DNA of 64,000 nucleotides from positions 99,193 through 163,192 of the forward strand of contig NZ_MINN01000150.1 in assembly GCF_001877785.1 (NCBI RefSeq). The letters are read 5' to 3'. Positions 51,456 through 60,173 of this stretch are shown piece by piece. Under the pieces are notes generated by a model. That model saw only the letters and a list, made by a program, of their open reading frames with translations. It did no database searches and was not told the origin of the DNA. Origin of the DNA: Rossellomorea aquimaris. Lineage in GTDB: Bacteria; Bacillota; Bacilli; Bacillales; Bacillaceae_B. The translations under genes were made by a program, and so were the position numbers. Each line of letters starts with the position of its first letter. The first letter of the stretch is position 1.

Positions 51456-51588
51456 CCGCTAATGATTTCCGTGCAAGACTTCGCTTTCCGCGGGTGACCC
51501 GTGAGCCTCCTCGGCTTCGCCTGCGGGGTCTCACATTGGCCACTACTCCCGCAGGAGTCTTCGTCTTGCACTCCAATCAACCGCTAGA
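51456..51588. repeat. GC-rich palindromic intergenic element, intact copy
   Basis: Starts TACCGCTAATGATTTCCGTGC, passes through GCTTTCCGCGGG..CCCGTGAGCCTCCTCGGC and its inverted partners GCCTGCGGGG and CTCCCGCAGGAG, and ends TTGCACTCCAATCAACCGCT. It forms a long imperfect hairpin. The 860-bp gap 51055-51923 holds this element, a terminator and otherwise only AT-rich DNA; a TTG-started 69-codon frame at 51674 has no ribosome site. Confidence 0.75.
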
Positions 51589-51860
51589 AAGAGCTTTTCT
51601 TACATGTCCATTTGAACAAATAAAACCCGTATGAATTCAGCTTCAAAGAAGGTAAATTCGTTCGGGTTTAAATTTGGCTATAACACTTTTGTGCCAGCCT
51701 CCGACTCAATTTTATAAATATGAATTGGTTCAAGAAAATCAAATATGTAACTTTGAAGAAATTCAACAGATTACAGCTATCATTACTCTTTTTAGTGAAG
51801 TCCCTATTCAGGTACGGGTTTCAATTCTTATAGAAGATACTGTAGGGGCGCTGCCCACAA

Positions 51861-51917
51861 AAATAAAAAACTTGCAGACTTAATCCGATTCAAGGATTTT
51901 TGTCTGCAAGCTTTTTT
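51861..51917 (-). terminator. Terminator of aspA
   Basis: CTTGCAGAC / GTCTGCAAG with A-run on one side and T-run on the other, just past the aspA stop. Confidence 0.85.
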
Positions 51918-51923
51918 GCCTTT

Positions 51924-53354
51924 TTATTCACGATCAAACAGTACACGTCCGGCAATGCCGGGATTGGTCATTTCGTAAGGGTTTAAGATCAAATCAAGTT
52001 CTTCCTCTGTAAGAACATCGTATTCCAGGCAAAGTTCCCTTACGGATTTCCCTTTCAGGATCGCTTCCCTTGCGATTCTTGAAACGACTTCATATCCCAG
52101 GTGCGGGTTCACTGCCGTGATGATGCCGACGCTGTTTTCGACATATTCCTTCATGCGTGTCTCATTTGCTTCGATGCCGCTCAGGCAGTTGTCGGTGAAG
52201 CTTCTGAACGCGTTATTCATGATGCTGATGGATTGAAGAAGGTTGAATACAAGGACGGGCTCCATCACATTCAGTTCAAGCTGCCCAGCTTCAGAAGCAA
52301 GGGAAATGGTCTGGTCATTCCCCATCACCTGGAAAGCCACCTGATTGATGAGCTCCGGCATGACCGGATTCACTTTGCCGGGCATGATCGACGAACCCGG
52401 CTGTCTCGCGGGAAGGGAAATCTCGCCAAGTCCTGCGCGCGGACCTGAAGCCATCAGGCGCAGATCATTTGCGATCTTGGACATATTCGTCATGCATACC
52501 TTCAATGCAGAGGAAACCTCTGTATAGGCATCTGTATTCTGCGTTGCATCTACAAGATGCTCGGCGCCTGTCAAAGGCAGGCCGCTGATGTCAGCCAGAT
52601 GATTCACGACACTCTTGATATATTCAGGGTCGGCATTCAACCCTGTTCCCACTGCCGTCGCACCCATATTTACTTCATACAGATGCTCGCGCGTACGGCC
52701 GATGCGCTTGATATCACGCTCGACAACGCGGCTGTACGCCTCGAATTCCTGGCCGAGACGGACAGGAACAGCATCCTGAAGATGGGTGCGGCCCATCTTG
52801 ATGACATGGTCGAACTCCTGTGCCTTCTTTTTAAAGACAGCCAGCATATCTTCCATCGTGATAAGGAGCTTATCCAACAGTTTCAATGTGGAGATATGGA
52901 TGACCGTCGGGAAGACGTCATTGGTCGACTGTGCCATATTCACGTGACTGTTCGGGCTGACTTTCCCGTATTCCCCTTTATGATGGGAAAGCAGTTCAAG
53001 CGCACGATTGGCGATGACTTCATTCGCATTCATGTTGATGGACGTCCCTGCGCCTCCCTGGATAGGGTCGACGATGAAATGCTCATGCAGATTCCCCGCG
53101 AGGATTTCATCGCAAGCCTGTACAATCGCTTCGCCGATTCCTTTATAAAGGCGTGTCGTTTCCATATTCGCAAGCGCTGCCGCTTTCTTGACAACAGCGA
53201 GCGCGTCGATCATTTCTTTATGAATTCTATAACCTGTCACAGGGAAGTTCTCCACCGCCCTGAGCGTCTGTATTCCATAATATACATTCTCAGGCACTTC
53301 TTTTTGCCCGAGGAAATCTTTTTCTATTCTGTATCCGCTAGTAGCAGTCGTCAT
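51924..53354 (-). CDS. aspA: Aspartate ammonia-lyase
   Basis: A 476-residue fumarase/aspartase superfamily enzyme converting aspartate to fumarate and ammonia. The signature GSSIMPGKVNPVMPE with the catalytic Ser loop, and GGAGTSINMNANEVIANRA, TDVFPT-type AQSTNDVFPTVIHI and KMGRTHLQDAVP mark it as aspartase. ATG 53354 with AAGGGG. No asparaginase gene is adjacent, so it is not in an ansAB-like operon. Its substrate is also the input of the aspartokinase at 15084. Confidence 0.94.
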   Translation of the reverse strand: MTTATSGYRIEKDFLGQKEVPENVYYGIQTLRAVENFPVTGYRIHKEMIDALAVVKKAAALANMETTRLYKGIGEAIVQACDEILAGNLHEHFIVDPIQGGAGTSINMNANEVIANRALELLSHHKGEYGKVSPNSHVNMAQSTNDVFPTVIHISTLKLLDKLLITMEDMLAVFKKKAQEFDHVIKMGRTHLQDAVPVRLGQEFEAYSRVVERDIKRIGRTREHLYEVNMGATAVGTGLNADPEYIKSVVNHLADISGLPLTGAEHLVDATQNTDAYTEVSSALKVCMTNMSKIANDLRLMASGPRAGLGEISLPARQPGSSIMPGKVNPVMPELINQVAFQVMGNDQTISLASEAGQLELNVMEPVLVFNLLQSISIMNNAFRSFTDNCLSGIEANETRMKEYVENSVGIITAVNPHLGYEVVSRIAREAILKGKSVRELCLEYDVLTEEELDLILNPYEMTNPGIAGRVLFDRE

Positions 53355-53466
53355 GTCTCTACCCCTTTTGTGTGCGTTTTCAATACCACCAACGAGATTC
53401 TATCAATATTCGGTGCAGGAAGCAACGCTTTTTACTCTTTGCCAGAAACTGACTGACAAAATAAAG

Positions 53467-53492
53467 CAAAAGCCCGCACGGCTGCGGGCTTC
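53467..53492 (-). terminator. Terminator of the ferric ABC operon
   Basis: AAGCCCGCAGCC / GTGCGGGCTT on the minus strand followed by TTGCTTT, 13 bp after the ATPase stop. Confidence 0.82.
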
Positions 53493-53504
53493 TAAGGATA
53501 ACAT

Positions 53505-54200
53505 CTACTTTAAAAAGGTGAGCTCCCGGTCGTCGGGTGTCTGCTGCAGTAGGTCATCCTTATTTCCAAAAACAAGGCTCCTGTCACAAATGGCCTGTAC
53601 GTCTTCTTTGTCATGCGAGACCATGATACAGGTCATGTTTGCCTTCTTCAATATGGTGCAGAGCTCATCCCGGATGGCACCCTTCAAGCTTGCATCCAGA
53701 TTGCTGAATGGCTCATCCATCAGCAAGAGTTCCGGCTTGGGGGCAAGCGCCCTGGCAAGCGCGATCCGCTGCTGCTGCCCGCCGCTCAGCTGATGGGGAT
53801 ACCTTTTCTCGAACTCTGTCATCTGAATGAGCTCGAGCATCTCCCTCACACGGGGATTCCTTTCTTTCCTCGGCAGCCGCGACAACCCGAAAAGGAGGTT
53901 ATCCCTTACCGTCATATGAGGGAAAAGGGCATAATCCTGAAACACCATGCCCACTCCGCGATTTTCGGGCTGAACGAACGTCTTCTTGCCGGCGACTTGC
54001 CTGCCTGCGATTTCGATGGTGCCTCCCCGCGGGATTTCAAGGCCTGAAATCAAGCGGAGGAGCGTGCTTTTCCCGCTTCCGCTCTCACCGAGGATCCCGA
54101 CGATTTCTCCTTCATTCATGGAAAAAGAAAAATCCTTTATCACGGGGATCCGAGATTTTGGAAACGAAAATGTCAGGTTATTGATCGTAAGGATGTTCAT
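53505..54200 (-). CDS. fbpC: Ferric iron ABC transporter ATP-binding protein (FbpC-like)
   Basis: A 231-residue ABC ATPase. Walker A GESGSGKSTLL, Q-loop, signature HQLSGGQQQRIALARALAP, Walker B LLLMDEPFSNLD and switch His in MVSHDKEDV are complete. It lacks the C-terminal regulatory domain seen in longer FbpC. ATG 54200 overlaps the permease stop as ATGA. Third gene of the operon. Confidence 0.88.
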   Translation of the reverse strand: MNILTINNLTFSFPKSRIPVIKDFSFSMNEGEIVGILGESGSGKSTLLRLISGLEIPRGGTIEIAGRQVAGKKTFVQPENRGVGMVFQDYALFPHMTVRDNLLFGLSRLPRKERNPRVREMLELIQMTEFEKRYPHQLSGGQQQRIALARALAPKPELLLMDEPFSNLDASLKGAIRDELCTILKKANMTCIMVSHDKEDVQAICDRSLVFGNKDDLLQQTPDDRELTFLK

Positions 54201-55843
54201 TTCTTCACCTTCCTATCAATCATTTGGAATACAGCCACTGATACTACACTTAACAGAATGATCATCAGGGACGGGATGGCTGCTTCATGTATCATCTCAT
54301 CCTTTGCATATTGGTACGTTTTTGTGGCAAGGGTGTCAAAATTAAACGGCCTGAGCAAGAGAGCCAGGGGCAGTTCTTTTATGATTTCGACGAAAGTCAG
54401 AATGAACCCGCTGAATAAAGCCCCTTTGATCAAAGGCAGATCCACCTTGAAAAAGGTTTTCGTCACCCCGAAACCGAGCATTCTTGACGCTTCTGAATAT
54501 TTAGGCCCGATTTTCTCAAATCCGACTTCCACCGCATTATAACCCGTTGCCATAAACCGGACCGTATATCCGATCACGAGCATGGAAAGGGACAGGCTCA
54601 AAATGAGCGGGGCCGTTCCCCATCCCATATAAGAGTAAAATGGTGCAAGCAATGAATCAAGTTCAATGAATAATGCCAGGATTCCGATCGCTATGATCGC
54701 ACCCGGGATCGAATAGCCTGCTGTAGCCAGCTTAGATAAGATGTACGTCCCGGAGGCTTGCGAACGCGTCACATTGGCGAGGATCACTGCAAATAACAGA
54801 ATGAGTACCGTGGATATCAGTGCAACATAAACAGTCTGATTCAATAAAGTAAAAAATGTATCATCCCACACTTTCGCAAATGTAAGCTTGGACCATGCCA
54901 AGAGCTGGACCACGGGGATGAAGAAGCCGAGCAGGAAGATCAAGAGACAATAAGCGAAAGCGGCTGCGGCAGACAGCCCTTTCAGGCGCTGGCGTGTCAG
55001 CGGCCTTGCTTTACTGCCGATACTATATCTTCTCCCCTGCCTGAGCCATTTTTCGATGAAAAATAACCCAACCACTATGACCATCAGCCAGGCAGCGAGT
55101 CTCATGGCCGAGTCTGCATCATACATCCCGAACCACGTCTGGAATATCGCCGTTGTGATCGTGTGAATGCCAAAGTAACTTGTCACACCATAGTCACTCA
55201 GTACTTCATATACCACGAGCACAGCACCTGCCACCATCGCCGGCCTAGACAGCGGGAGTACGATCCTTACAAATATCGAGAACGGTTTCCTCCCCAGAAG
55301 CCTTGCATTTTCAAGGAATGAAGAGCTCTGGTTTTCGAGGAATGCCCTGCACATGATATATACATATGGAAATAGAAAAATCGTAAAGATGAAGACGGCT
55401 CCTCTCAGGGAGGAGATCGCGAGCCAATCAGGATCAACTTGATAATCAAACTGATTCCGCAATGTCACCTGAACGACTCCCGTGTAACTCAGCATCGTCC
55501 GGTAGGTGTAAGCTGCGATATATGGCGGGATCGCCAGCGGAAGAAGGAGCCCCCAGCTGAAAAAGCGTCTCATCGGGAAATCATAAGCGGCAATGATCCA
55601 GGCGAGGCTGACACCCAGAACCGCTGTAAAGATCCCTGTCAACAAAACCAGGATAATTGAATTGGCGGCATAATTTTTCAAGAGATATTCTTTTATTTGA
55701 TACCAGTTTTCATTCGGTTCCTGGAAAATAGAAAAAAAGATAAACAAGATGGGCAGCAATATGATTGCTGCCCCCATCAAGCTTACCAGCCACCATCCGT
55801 TAAAATCTTTTCGGAAAAAATGTTTAACAGATTGTATACGCAT
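54197..55843 (-). CDS. fbpB: Ferric iron ABC transporter permease, fused two-domain (FbpB-like)
   Basis: A 548-residue permease with about 12 membrane segments, made of two homologous binding-protein-dependent permease modules. EAA-like loops lie at SFLENARLLGRKPFSIFVRIVLPLSRPAMVAG (core ENARLLGRKPFSIFVRIV) and YSEASRMLGFGVTKTFFKVDLPLI (core EASRMLGFGVTKTF). 2 bp after the binding-protein gene. Confidence 0.9.
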   Translation of the reverse strand: MRIQSVKHFFRKDFNGWWLVSLMGAAIILLPILFIFFSIFQEPNENWYQIKEYLLKNYAANSIILVLLTGIFTAVLGVSLAWIIAAYDFPMRRFFSWGLLLPLAIPPYIAAYTYRTMLSYTGVVQVTLRNQFDYQVDPDWLAISSLRGAVFIFTIFLFPYVYIMCRAFLENQSSSFLENARLLGRKPFSIFVRIVLPLSRPAMVAGAVLVVYEVLSDYGVTSYFGIHTITTAIFQTWFGMYDADSAMRLAAWLMVIVVGLFFIEKWLRQGRRYSIGSKARPLTRQRLKGLSAAAAFAYCLLIFLLGFFIPVVQLLAWSKLTFAKVWDDTFFTLLNQTVYVALISTVLILLFAVILANVTRSQASGTYILSKLATAGYSIPGAIIAIGILALFIELDSLLAPFYSYMGWGTAPLILSLSLSMLVIGYTVRFMATGYNAVEVGFEKIGPKYSEASRMLGFGVTKTFFKVDLPLIKGALFSGFILTFVEIIKELPLALLLRPFNFDTLATKTYQYAKDEMIHEAAIPSLMIILLSVVSVAVFQMIDRKVKK

Positions 55844-55845
55844 AA

Positions 55846-56919
55846 TTATTTCCAGCCTGTTTTATTGAAGATTTCAATGGCTTTTTGATTATGTTTCCCC
55901 AGAGTATCAAAGTCCAGATCCTGAATTCTGAACTTGCCCCATGATTCAAGGATTTCAGGCTTTTTCGCTTCATCATTCACCGGGAATTCATAGTTGTTTG
56001 CAGCTAAATATTCCTGAGCATCTTTGCCTGTCATATATTCGATCAGCTTCACGGCATTTTCAGGATGCTTACTGTGCTTCGTCAGACCGATTCCACTGAC
56101 ATTGACATGTGTGCCGTTTGTATCCTGGTTAGGGAAGAATACGCCCAGGCCTTCTGCGACTTTCTTTTCCTCGGGATCGGATGAATTAGCCATCAGTCCT
56201 ACATAGTAAGTATTCATGATCCCTACATCACCTACACCGGCTGCAATGGCTTTCGCCTGGTCGCGGTCACCGCCGTCAGGCTGGCGGGCGAAGTTTTTCA
56301 CGATGCCTTCTGACCATTTTTCGGCCTCTTTTTCACCATTCAATTCGATGAAAGAAGCAAGCAGCGACTGATTATATAGGCTTGTCGATGAACGGGCAAG
56401 CACTTTTCCTTTCCACTTGTCACTTGTTAAGTCTTCATAAGTTGATAATTGATCTTCTGACACACGGTCTTTTGAATAGACGATGACACGGGCCCTTGTC
56501 GCCATCCCGATCCATTTGTTTTCCTTGTCACGGAACGTTTCAGGAACGTTTTCGTTCACCACATCTGATTCAACCGCTTGAAGAATATCATTGTCTTTTG
56601 CGTGGGCAAGTACACCGCCGTCGACAGTGATGAATAAGTCCGCTTCCGTACTTTCCCCTTCGCGCTTCAGACGCTCGATGAGTTCTTCCGCTTCACCTTT
56701 GACAACGTTGACCTTAATGCCAGTCTCTTCGGTGAAGTCTTTATATACTTGATCATCTGCTTCATAATGTCTGGCAGTGTATACATTGACTACCTTTTCT
56801 TCTTTTTTGGAAGCGTTGTCTTTCGCACCCTCAGAATTGTCTTGTCCGCCGCACCCGGCAAGTGCAAGAGTTAATGCCGTTGTTGCAATAATAGGCTTTA
56901 GCAGTTTTGATACGTTCAT
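55846..56919 (-). CDS. fbpA: Fe3+ ABC transporter substrate-binding lipoprotein (FbpA/FutA-like)
   Basis: A 357-residue lipoprotein with lipobox LALAGCGG (Cys 23). VVNVYTARHYEADDQVYKDFTEETG (core NVYTARHYEADDQVY), ITVDGGVLAHAKD and the paired-Tyr iron-binding segment IMNTYYVGLM are typical of ferric-binding proteins of the FutA type. ATG 56919 with GGTGG. First gene of a Fur-boxed operon fbpABC for Fe3+ import, complementing the siderophore operon. Confidence 0.92.
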   Translation of the reverse strand: MNVSKLLKPIIATTALTLALAGCGGQDNSEGAKDNASKKEEKVVNVYTARHYEADDQVYKDFTEETGIKVNVVKGEAEELIERLKREGESTEADLFITVDGGVLAHAKDNDILQAVESDVVNENVPETFRDKENKWIGMATRARVIVYSKDRVSEDQLSTYEDLTSDKWKGKVLARSSTSLYNQSLLASFIELNGEKEAEKWSEGIVKNFARQPDGGDRDQAKAIAAGVGDVGIMNTYYVGLMANSSDPEEKKVAEGLGVFFPNQDTNGTHVNVSGIGLTKHSKHPENAVKLIEYMTGKDAQEYLAANNYEFPVNDEAKKPEILESWGKFRIQDLDFDTLGKHNQKAIEIFNKTGWK

Positions 56920-56948
56920 CTCTTGTTTCCACCCTTATGTATGTATTT

Positions 56949-56967
56949 GAAAATGATAATTATTCTC
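56949..56967. promoter_or_regulatory. Fur box of the ferric ABC operon
   Basis: GAAAATGATAATTATTCTC matches GATAATGATAATCATTATC at 16 of 19 positions, 30 bp before fbpA. Confidence 0.82.
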
Positions 56968-57058
56968 ACTTATTGATTTTACATACCCCTTCAAACTCCG
57001 TCAATACACATTTAAACTAAAAAAAGAAAATATGGATATTATGTGACAATTTCATCAT

Positions 57059-57295
57059 ACCGCTATTGATTTCCGTGCAAGACTAAGCTTTCCGCGGGTA
57101 GCCCGTGAGCCTCCTCTTCTTTTAAGGGGACTAACTGTCCAGCTGCAGGGCTTAGAGGCACATGTCATAAGTCAAACCGGCCAAGAAGGAAAAGAACGCC
57201 TTCCAGGCCGATTCGCCTTATGCCACACGCCTCTGAGCAAAGCCCTTCCGCTTTTCTGATAGGAGTCTTCGTCTTGCACTCCAATCAAACGCTGG
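57059..57295. repeat. GC-rich palindromic element carrying a nested second palindrome
   Basis: The left end (57059-57118) and right end (57260-57295) match the 51456 element. The centre is replaced by a different long hairpin at 57136-57256: GTCCAGCTGCAGGGC start, arms CTTAGAGGC / GCCTCTGAG and CATAAGTC..CCGGCCAAGAAGG / CCTTCCAGGCCGATTCGCCTTATG, end CGCTTTTC. Confidence 0.75.
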
Positions 57296-57336
57296 AACAA
57301 ACTACAAACTTTAGACAAGCTCAAACAAAATCAAAC

Positions 57337-57391
57337 TAAAAAAACTGGACTCATTCAAATACTCCTATTGAATGATGGTCCAGCTTTTTTA
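57337..57391. terminator. Terminator of the metal-efflux operon
   Basis: ACTGGAC..CATTCAA / TTGAATGATGGTCCAG between an A-run and a T-run, 33 bp beyond the cadA stop. Confidence 0.82.
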
Positions 57392-57423
57392 AATTTATAT
57401 GCTAGTTGTTCAGTTTCTTTCTT

Positions 57424-59526
57424 CTATGCTGAATCTCTTTTTTCCCCAATCATAATCGTGAGGCTGATCAATGTCACCAGGATGGTGGCCCCCATGTCTG
57501 ACAGGATGGCGATCCAGAGTGTCAGCAGTCCCGGAATGGTCAGCAGCAATGCAATCAGCTTGAGACCGAGCGCCAGCGAAATGTTCAGCTTGATGATCTT
57601 ATTGACCCGTTTTGAAATCGTGATGGCAGACGGCAGTTTGCCGAGGTGATCCTGCATAAGGACGACATCGGCGGTTTCAATCGCGCTGTCCGTTCCTTTC
57701 CCCATTGCAATGCCGAGATCCGCTGTGGCGAGTGCCGGTGCATCATTGATGCCGTCCCCGACCATCGCAGTCTTTCCTTTCGCGGTCAGTTCCTTCACCT
57801 TGGCAACTTTTTCATCAGGCAGCAGATTTGCATAATAGTCCGTCAACCCTACTTGTTTCGCCACTTTTTCTGCGGTTTTTTGATGGTCACCCGTCAGCAT
57901 GACGGCATTGTTGATGCCTGCTGAATAAAGTTTGGAAATGATTCCCTTGCTTTCTTCGCGGATCTCATCGGTGATTCCGAATACCCCTAATACCTTTTCT
58001 TCATCTGAGACGATCACTAGGGTATAGCCTGCATCCTTCAGTGAGCCGATATCCGTCTCCGTCTTTTCGGATAAAGGGAAGCCGAGGCTTTTCTCATTTC
58101 CTACTTTGTAGGTCCTTCCATCGATAACCGCTGATACCCCCTGCCCTGAAATCGTATTGATCTCTTCAGGTTCGGTGTATGTGATGTTTTCGTGATCGAT
58201 TTTTCCCATGACCGCTTTAGCAATCGGGTGGGACGATGTCTTTTCAATGGAACCGGCAATCCGGTAAAAATTCTCTTCATCATATACAATTGTTTTTTCC
58301 ACATAGGGATGGCCTTTTGTCAGCGTTCCTGTCTTGTCAAAGGCGATCGTATCGATCTTACCGAGCTGTTCAAGGAATACGCCGCCTTTTACAAGGATGC
58401 CGTTTTTGGCATTACGTGCAATTCCCGAAACAATGGCAATCGGTGATGAAAGGATCAAGGCACACGGGCAGCCAACGATCAGTACGGCAAGGCCCTGATA
58501 AAACCATGATCCCCAATCGCCGTTCATGAACAGCGGCGGCACGACCATCACGAGAGCCGCAACAATCATGATGAGCGGCGTATAATAGCGGGCAAACCGG
58601 TTGATGAACAGCTCTGTCGGCGTCTTCGTTTCCTGTGCCTCTTCGACCAAGTGAAGGATTTTTGCAAGGGAAGAATCTTTATATTCCTTCGTGATCTTCA
58701 CTTTCAGTACACCCTCATTGTTGATACTTCCCCCGAAGACCTTCTCATCCGGCTCCTTATCAACCGGCATGGCTTCTCCGGTGATGGCTGCTTCATTGAC
58801 CGAGCTCTTCCCGGCTGCGACGATTCCTTCCGAAGGTATTTTCTGTCCGGACTTCACCAGGACAAGGTCTCCTGTTTTAAGGGTTTCGATCGGAACGACC
58901 CTTTCTTTTTCTCCCTCAATAAGGATCGCTTCCTTAGGTGCTACCTTCAAGAGTTCCTCCATCGATTTTCTTGCCTTTTCCATCCCCATGCCTTCCAACA
59001 GTTCATTGACACCGAACAAGATCGCAACGAGCGTTCCTTCCTTCCATTCACCGATGGAAAATGCGCCGATCAGGGCGATGGTCATGAGTGTATCAATGTT
59101 GAATTTAAACTTTAATAAGTTCTTAGCCCCCTTAATGAACGTAGGATACCCGCTCGTAGCGGCCGCAGTGAGATACATGAAGACTGGGACAAGATTATCC
59201 CACTGGGTATCGACATAGATGGCGGACAGAAAGATGATGGCGGAAATCCCCAGCAGGATCTTTATGTCGGTGCTGCTATCATGAACGTGGGAGTGGTCAT
59301 GTTCATGTCCGCGGGCATCACCGTCATCAGGATCTTTGACAATGACAGCACCATCCGAGGAAAGGATCTTTTCAACCTTTTGCATATCGACGCCCTTAGC
59401 AAGCACCAGTTTGCTGCTGTTGTACAGGATCCTTGATCCTTCCCCGTTTTCAAGCTTATTGATTTCTTCTTCCATTTCCCTCGCGCAGTTTCCGCACGAA
59501 AGTCCCTGAAGTTTATATTCGTCCAT
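57424..59526 (-). CDS. cadA: Zn2+/Cd2+/Pb2+-exporting P1B-type ATPase
   Basis: A 700-residue metal pump. One N-terminal heavy-metal domain with GLSCGNCA, a His-rich linker (HEHDHSHVHD), the membrane metal site VGCPCALILSSP, phosphorylation site DKTGTLTKG, the HP locus (SSHPIAKAVMG) and hinge GDGINDAPALATADLGIAMG. CPC with Zn/Cd-type context argues for Zn/Cd/Pb over Cu. ATG 59526 follows GGGGGAG. It lies 20 bp after the ArsR-type sensor gene and is co-transcribed with it. Confidence 0.94.
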   Translation of the reverse strand: MDEYKLQGLSCGNCAREMEEEINKLENGEGSRILYNSSKLVLAKGVDMQKVEKILSSDGAVIVKDPDDGDARGHEHDHSHVHDSSTDIKILLGISAIIFLSAIYVDTQWDNLVPVFMYLTAAATSGYPTFIKGAKNLLKFKFNIDTLMTIALIGAFSIGEWKEGTLVAILFGVNELLEGMGMEKARKSMEELLKVAPKEAILIEGEKERVVPIETLKTGDLVLVKSGQKIPSEGIVAAGKSSVNEAAITGEAMPVDKEPDEKVFGGSINNEGVLKVKITKEYKDSSLAKILHLVEEAQETKTPTELFINRFARYYTPLIMIVAALVMVVPPLFMNGDWGSWFYQGLAVLIVGCPCALILSSPIAIVSGIARNAKNGILVKGGVFLEQLGKIDTIAFDKTGTLTKGHPYVEKTIVYDEENFYRIAGSIEKTSSHPIAKAVMGKIDHENITYTEPEEINTISGQGVSAVIDGRTYKVGNEKSLGFPLSEKTETDIGSLKDAGYTLVIVSDEEKVLGVFGITDEIREESKGIISKLYSAGINNAVMLTGDHQKTAEKVAKQVGLTDYYANLLPDEKVAKVKELTAKGKTAMVGDGINDAPALATADLGIAMGKGTDSAIETADVVLMQDHLGKLPSAITISKRVNKIIKLNISLALGLKLIALLLTIPGLLTLWIAILSDMGATILVTLISLTIMIGEKRDSA

Positions 59527-59546
59527 CTTGAACTCCCCCATGATAC

Positions 59547-59915
59547 TTAGTGGTGTCTGGCATGGTGCATGGTTTGCTGGAGCATGTTCATCACATGATC
59601 GTCATCAGCGGAATAATACAATGTCGTGCCTTCCCGTCTATATTTCACCAGGCGCAGGTTTTTCAGGAAACGCAGCTGATGGGAGACCGTGGTTTGAAGC
59701 AATGACAGCTTCTCGGCAATCTCATTTACTGAATGCTCTTTCTGAGCCAATAAGTGCAGAATCCGCACCCGTGTCGGTTCGGATAAAGCTTTGAACGTCT
59801 GTGTCACGATAAACAGGGTTTCTTCATCGATTTCAACACATGTTCCTTTTGTATCTTCTATTTCATCATGATGCTGTGAGTCCAACTCATGCTTCTTATC
59901 TTTATCTTTTCCCAT
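59547..59915 (-). CDS. ArsR/SmtB-family metal sensor repressor (CzrA/CadC-like)
   Basis: A 122-residue winged-helix repressor. [50 protein letters not shown] (core [15 protein letters not shown]) binds DNA; the C-terminal helix ([19 protein letters not shown]) has the Asp/His set of the alpha-5 Zn site of CzrA/SmtB. A lone Cys near the N-terminus (GTCVEID) leaves room for a CadC-like alpha-3N site but is insufficient alone, so a Zn sensor is preferred. First gene of the operon with cadA, behind a palindromic operator. Confidence 0.9.
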   Translation of the reverse strand: MGKDKDKKHELDSQHHDEIEDTKGTCVEIDEETLFIVTQTFKALSEPTRVRILHLLAQKEHSVNEIAEKLSLLQTTVSHQLRFLKNLRLVKYRREGTTLYYSADDDHVMNMLQQTMHHARHH

Positions 59916-59938
59916 GTTGACACTCCCATTCTATTCTT

Positions 59939-59962
59939 ATATATGATAATGTGTTCATATAT
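59939..59962. promoter_or_regulatory. ArsR/SmtB operator
   Basis: ATATATGA...TCATATAT: 8-bp perfect arms and an 8-bp spacer, 24 bp before the sensor gene, the usual 12-2-12-like form for this family. Confidence 0.75.
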
Positions 59963-60173
59963 TATAATTAAATGATAAAAAAATATGCTTCTTGTGTCAA
60001 TGCGTTCATTTGATTTTGGAAAAAAATGAGGGTAATGTTTTGCTCTGATTAGTTGATAAATGATGAACGTTATGTGAACTCTATACCTATCTTTTGTAGG
60101 AATCCGGCCAAGCTGATAGTATATGAACAGAAATCAATATAGTCGATTCAAACATGAAAGGACTTTTTATGAA

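Noticed and set aside
51674..51883. 69-codon plus-strand frame downstream of the qox region
   Set aside because: It starts with TTG, has no ribosome binding site, matches no family I know, and lies beside a terminator and a repeat element. Treated as non-coding.
52557..53456. 299-codon plus-strand frame opposite the aspartase gene
   Set aside because: Shadow frame: the aspartase on the minus strand has the full superfamily signature, whereas this product is His/Arg-rich and unlike any family.
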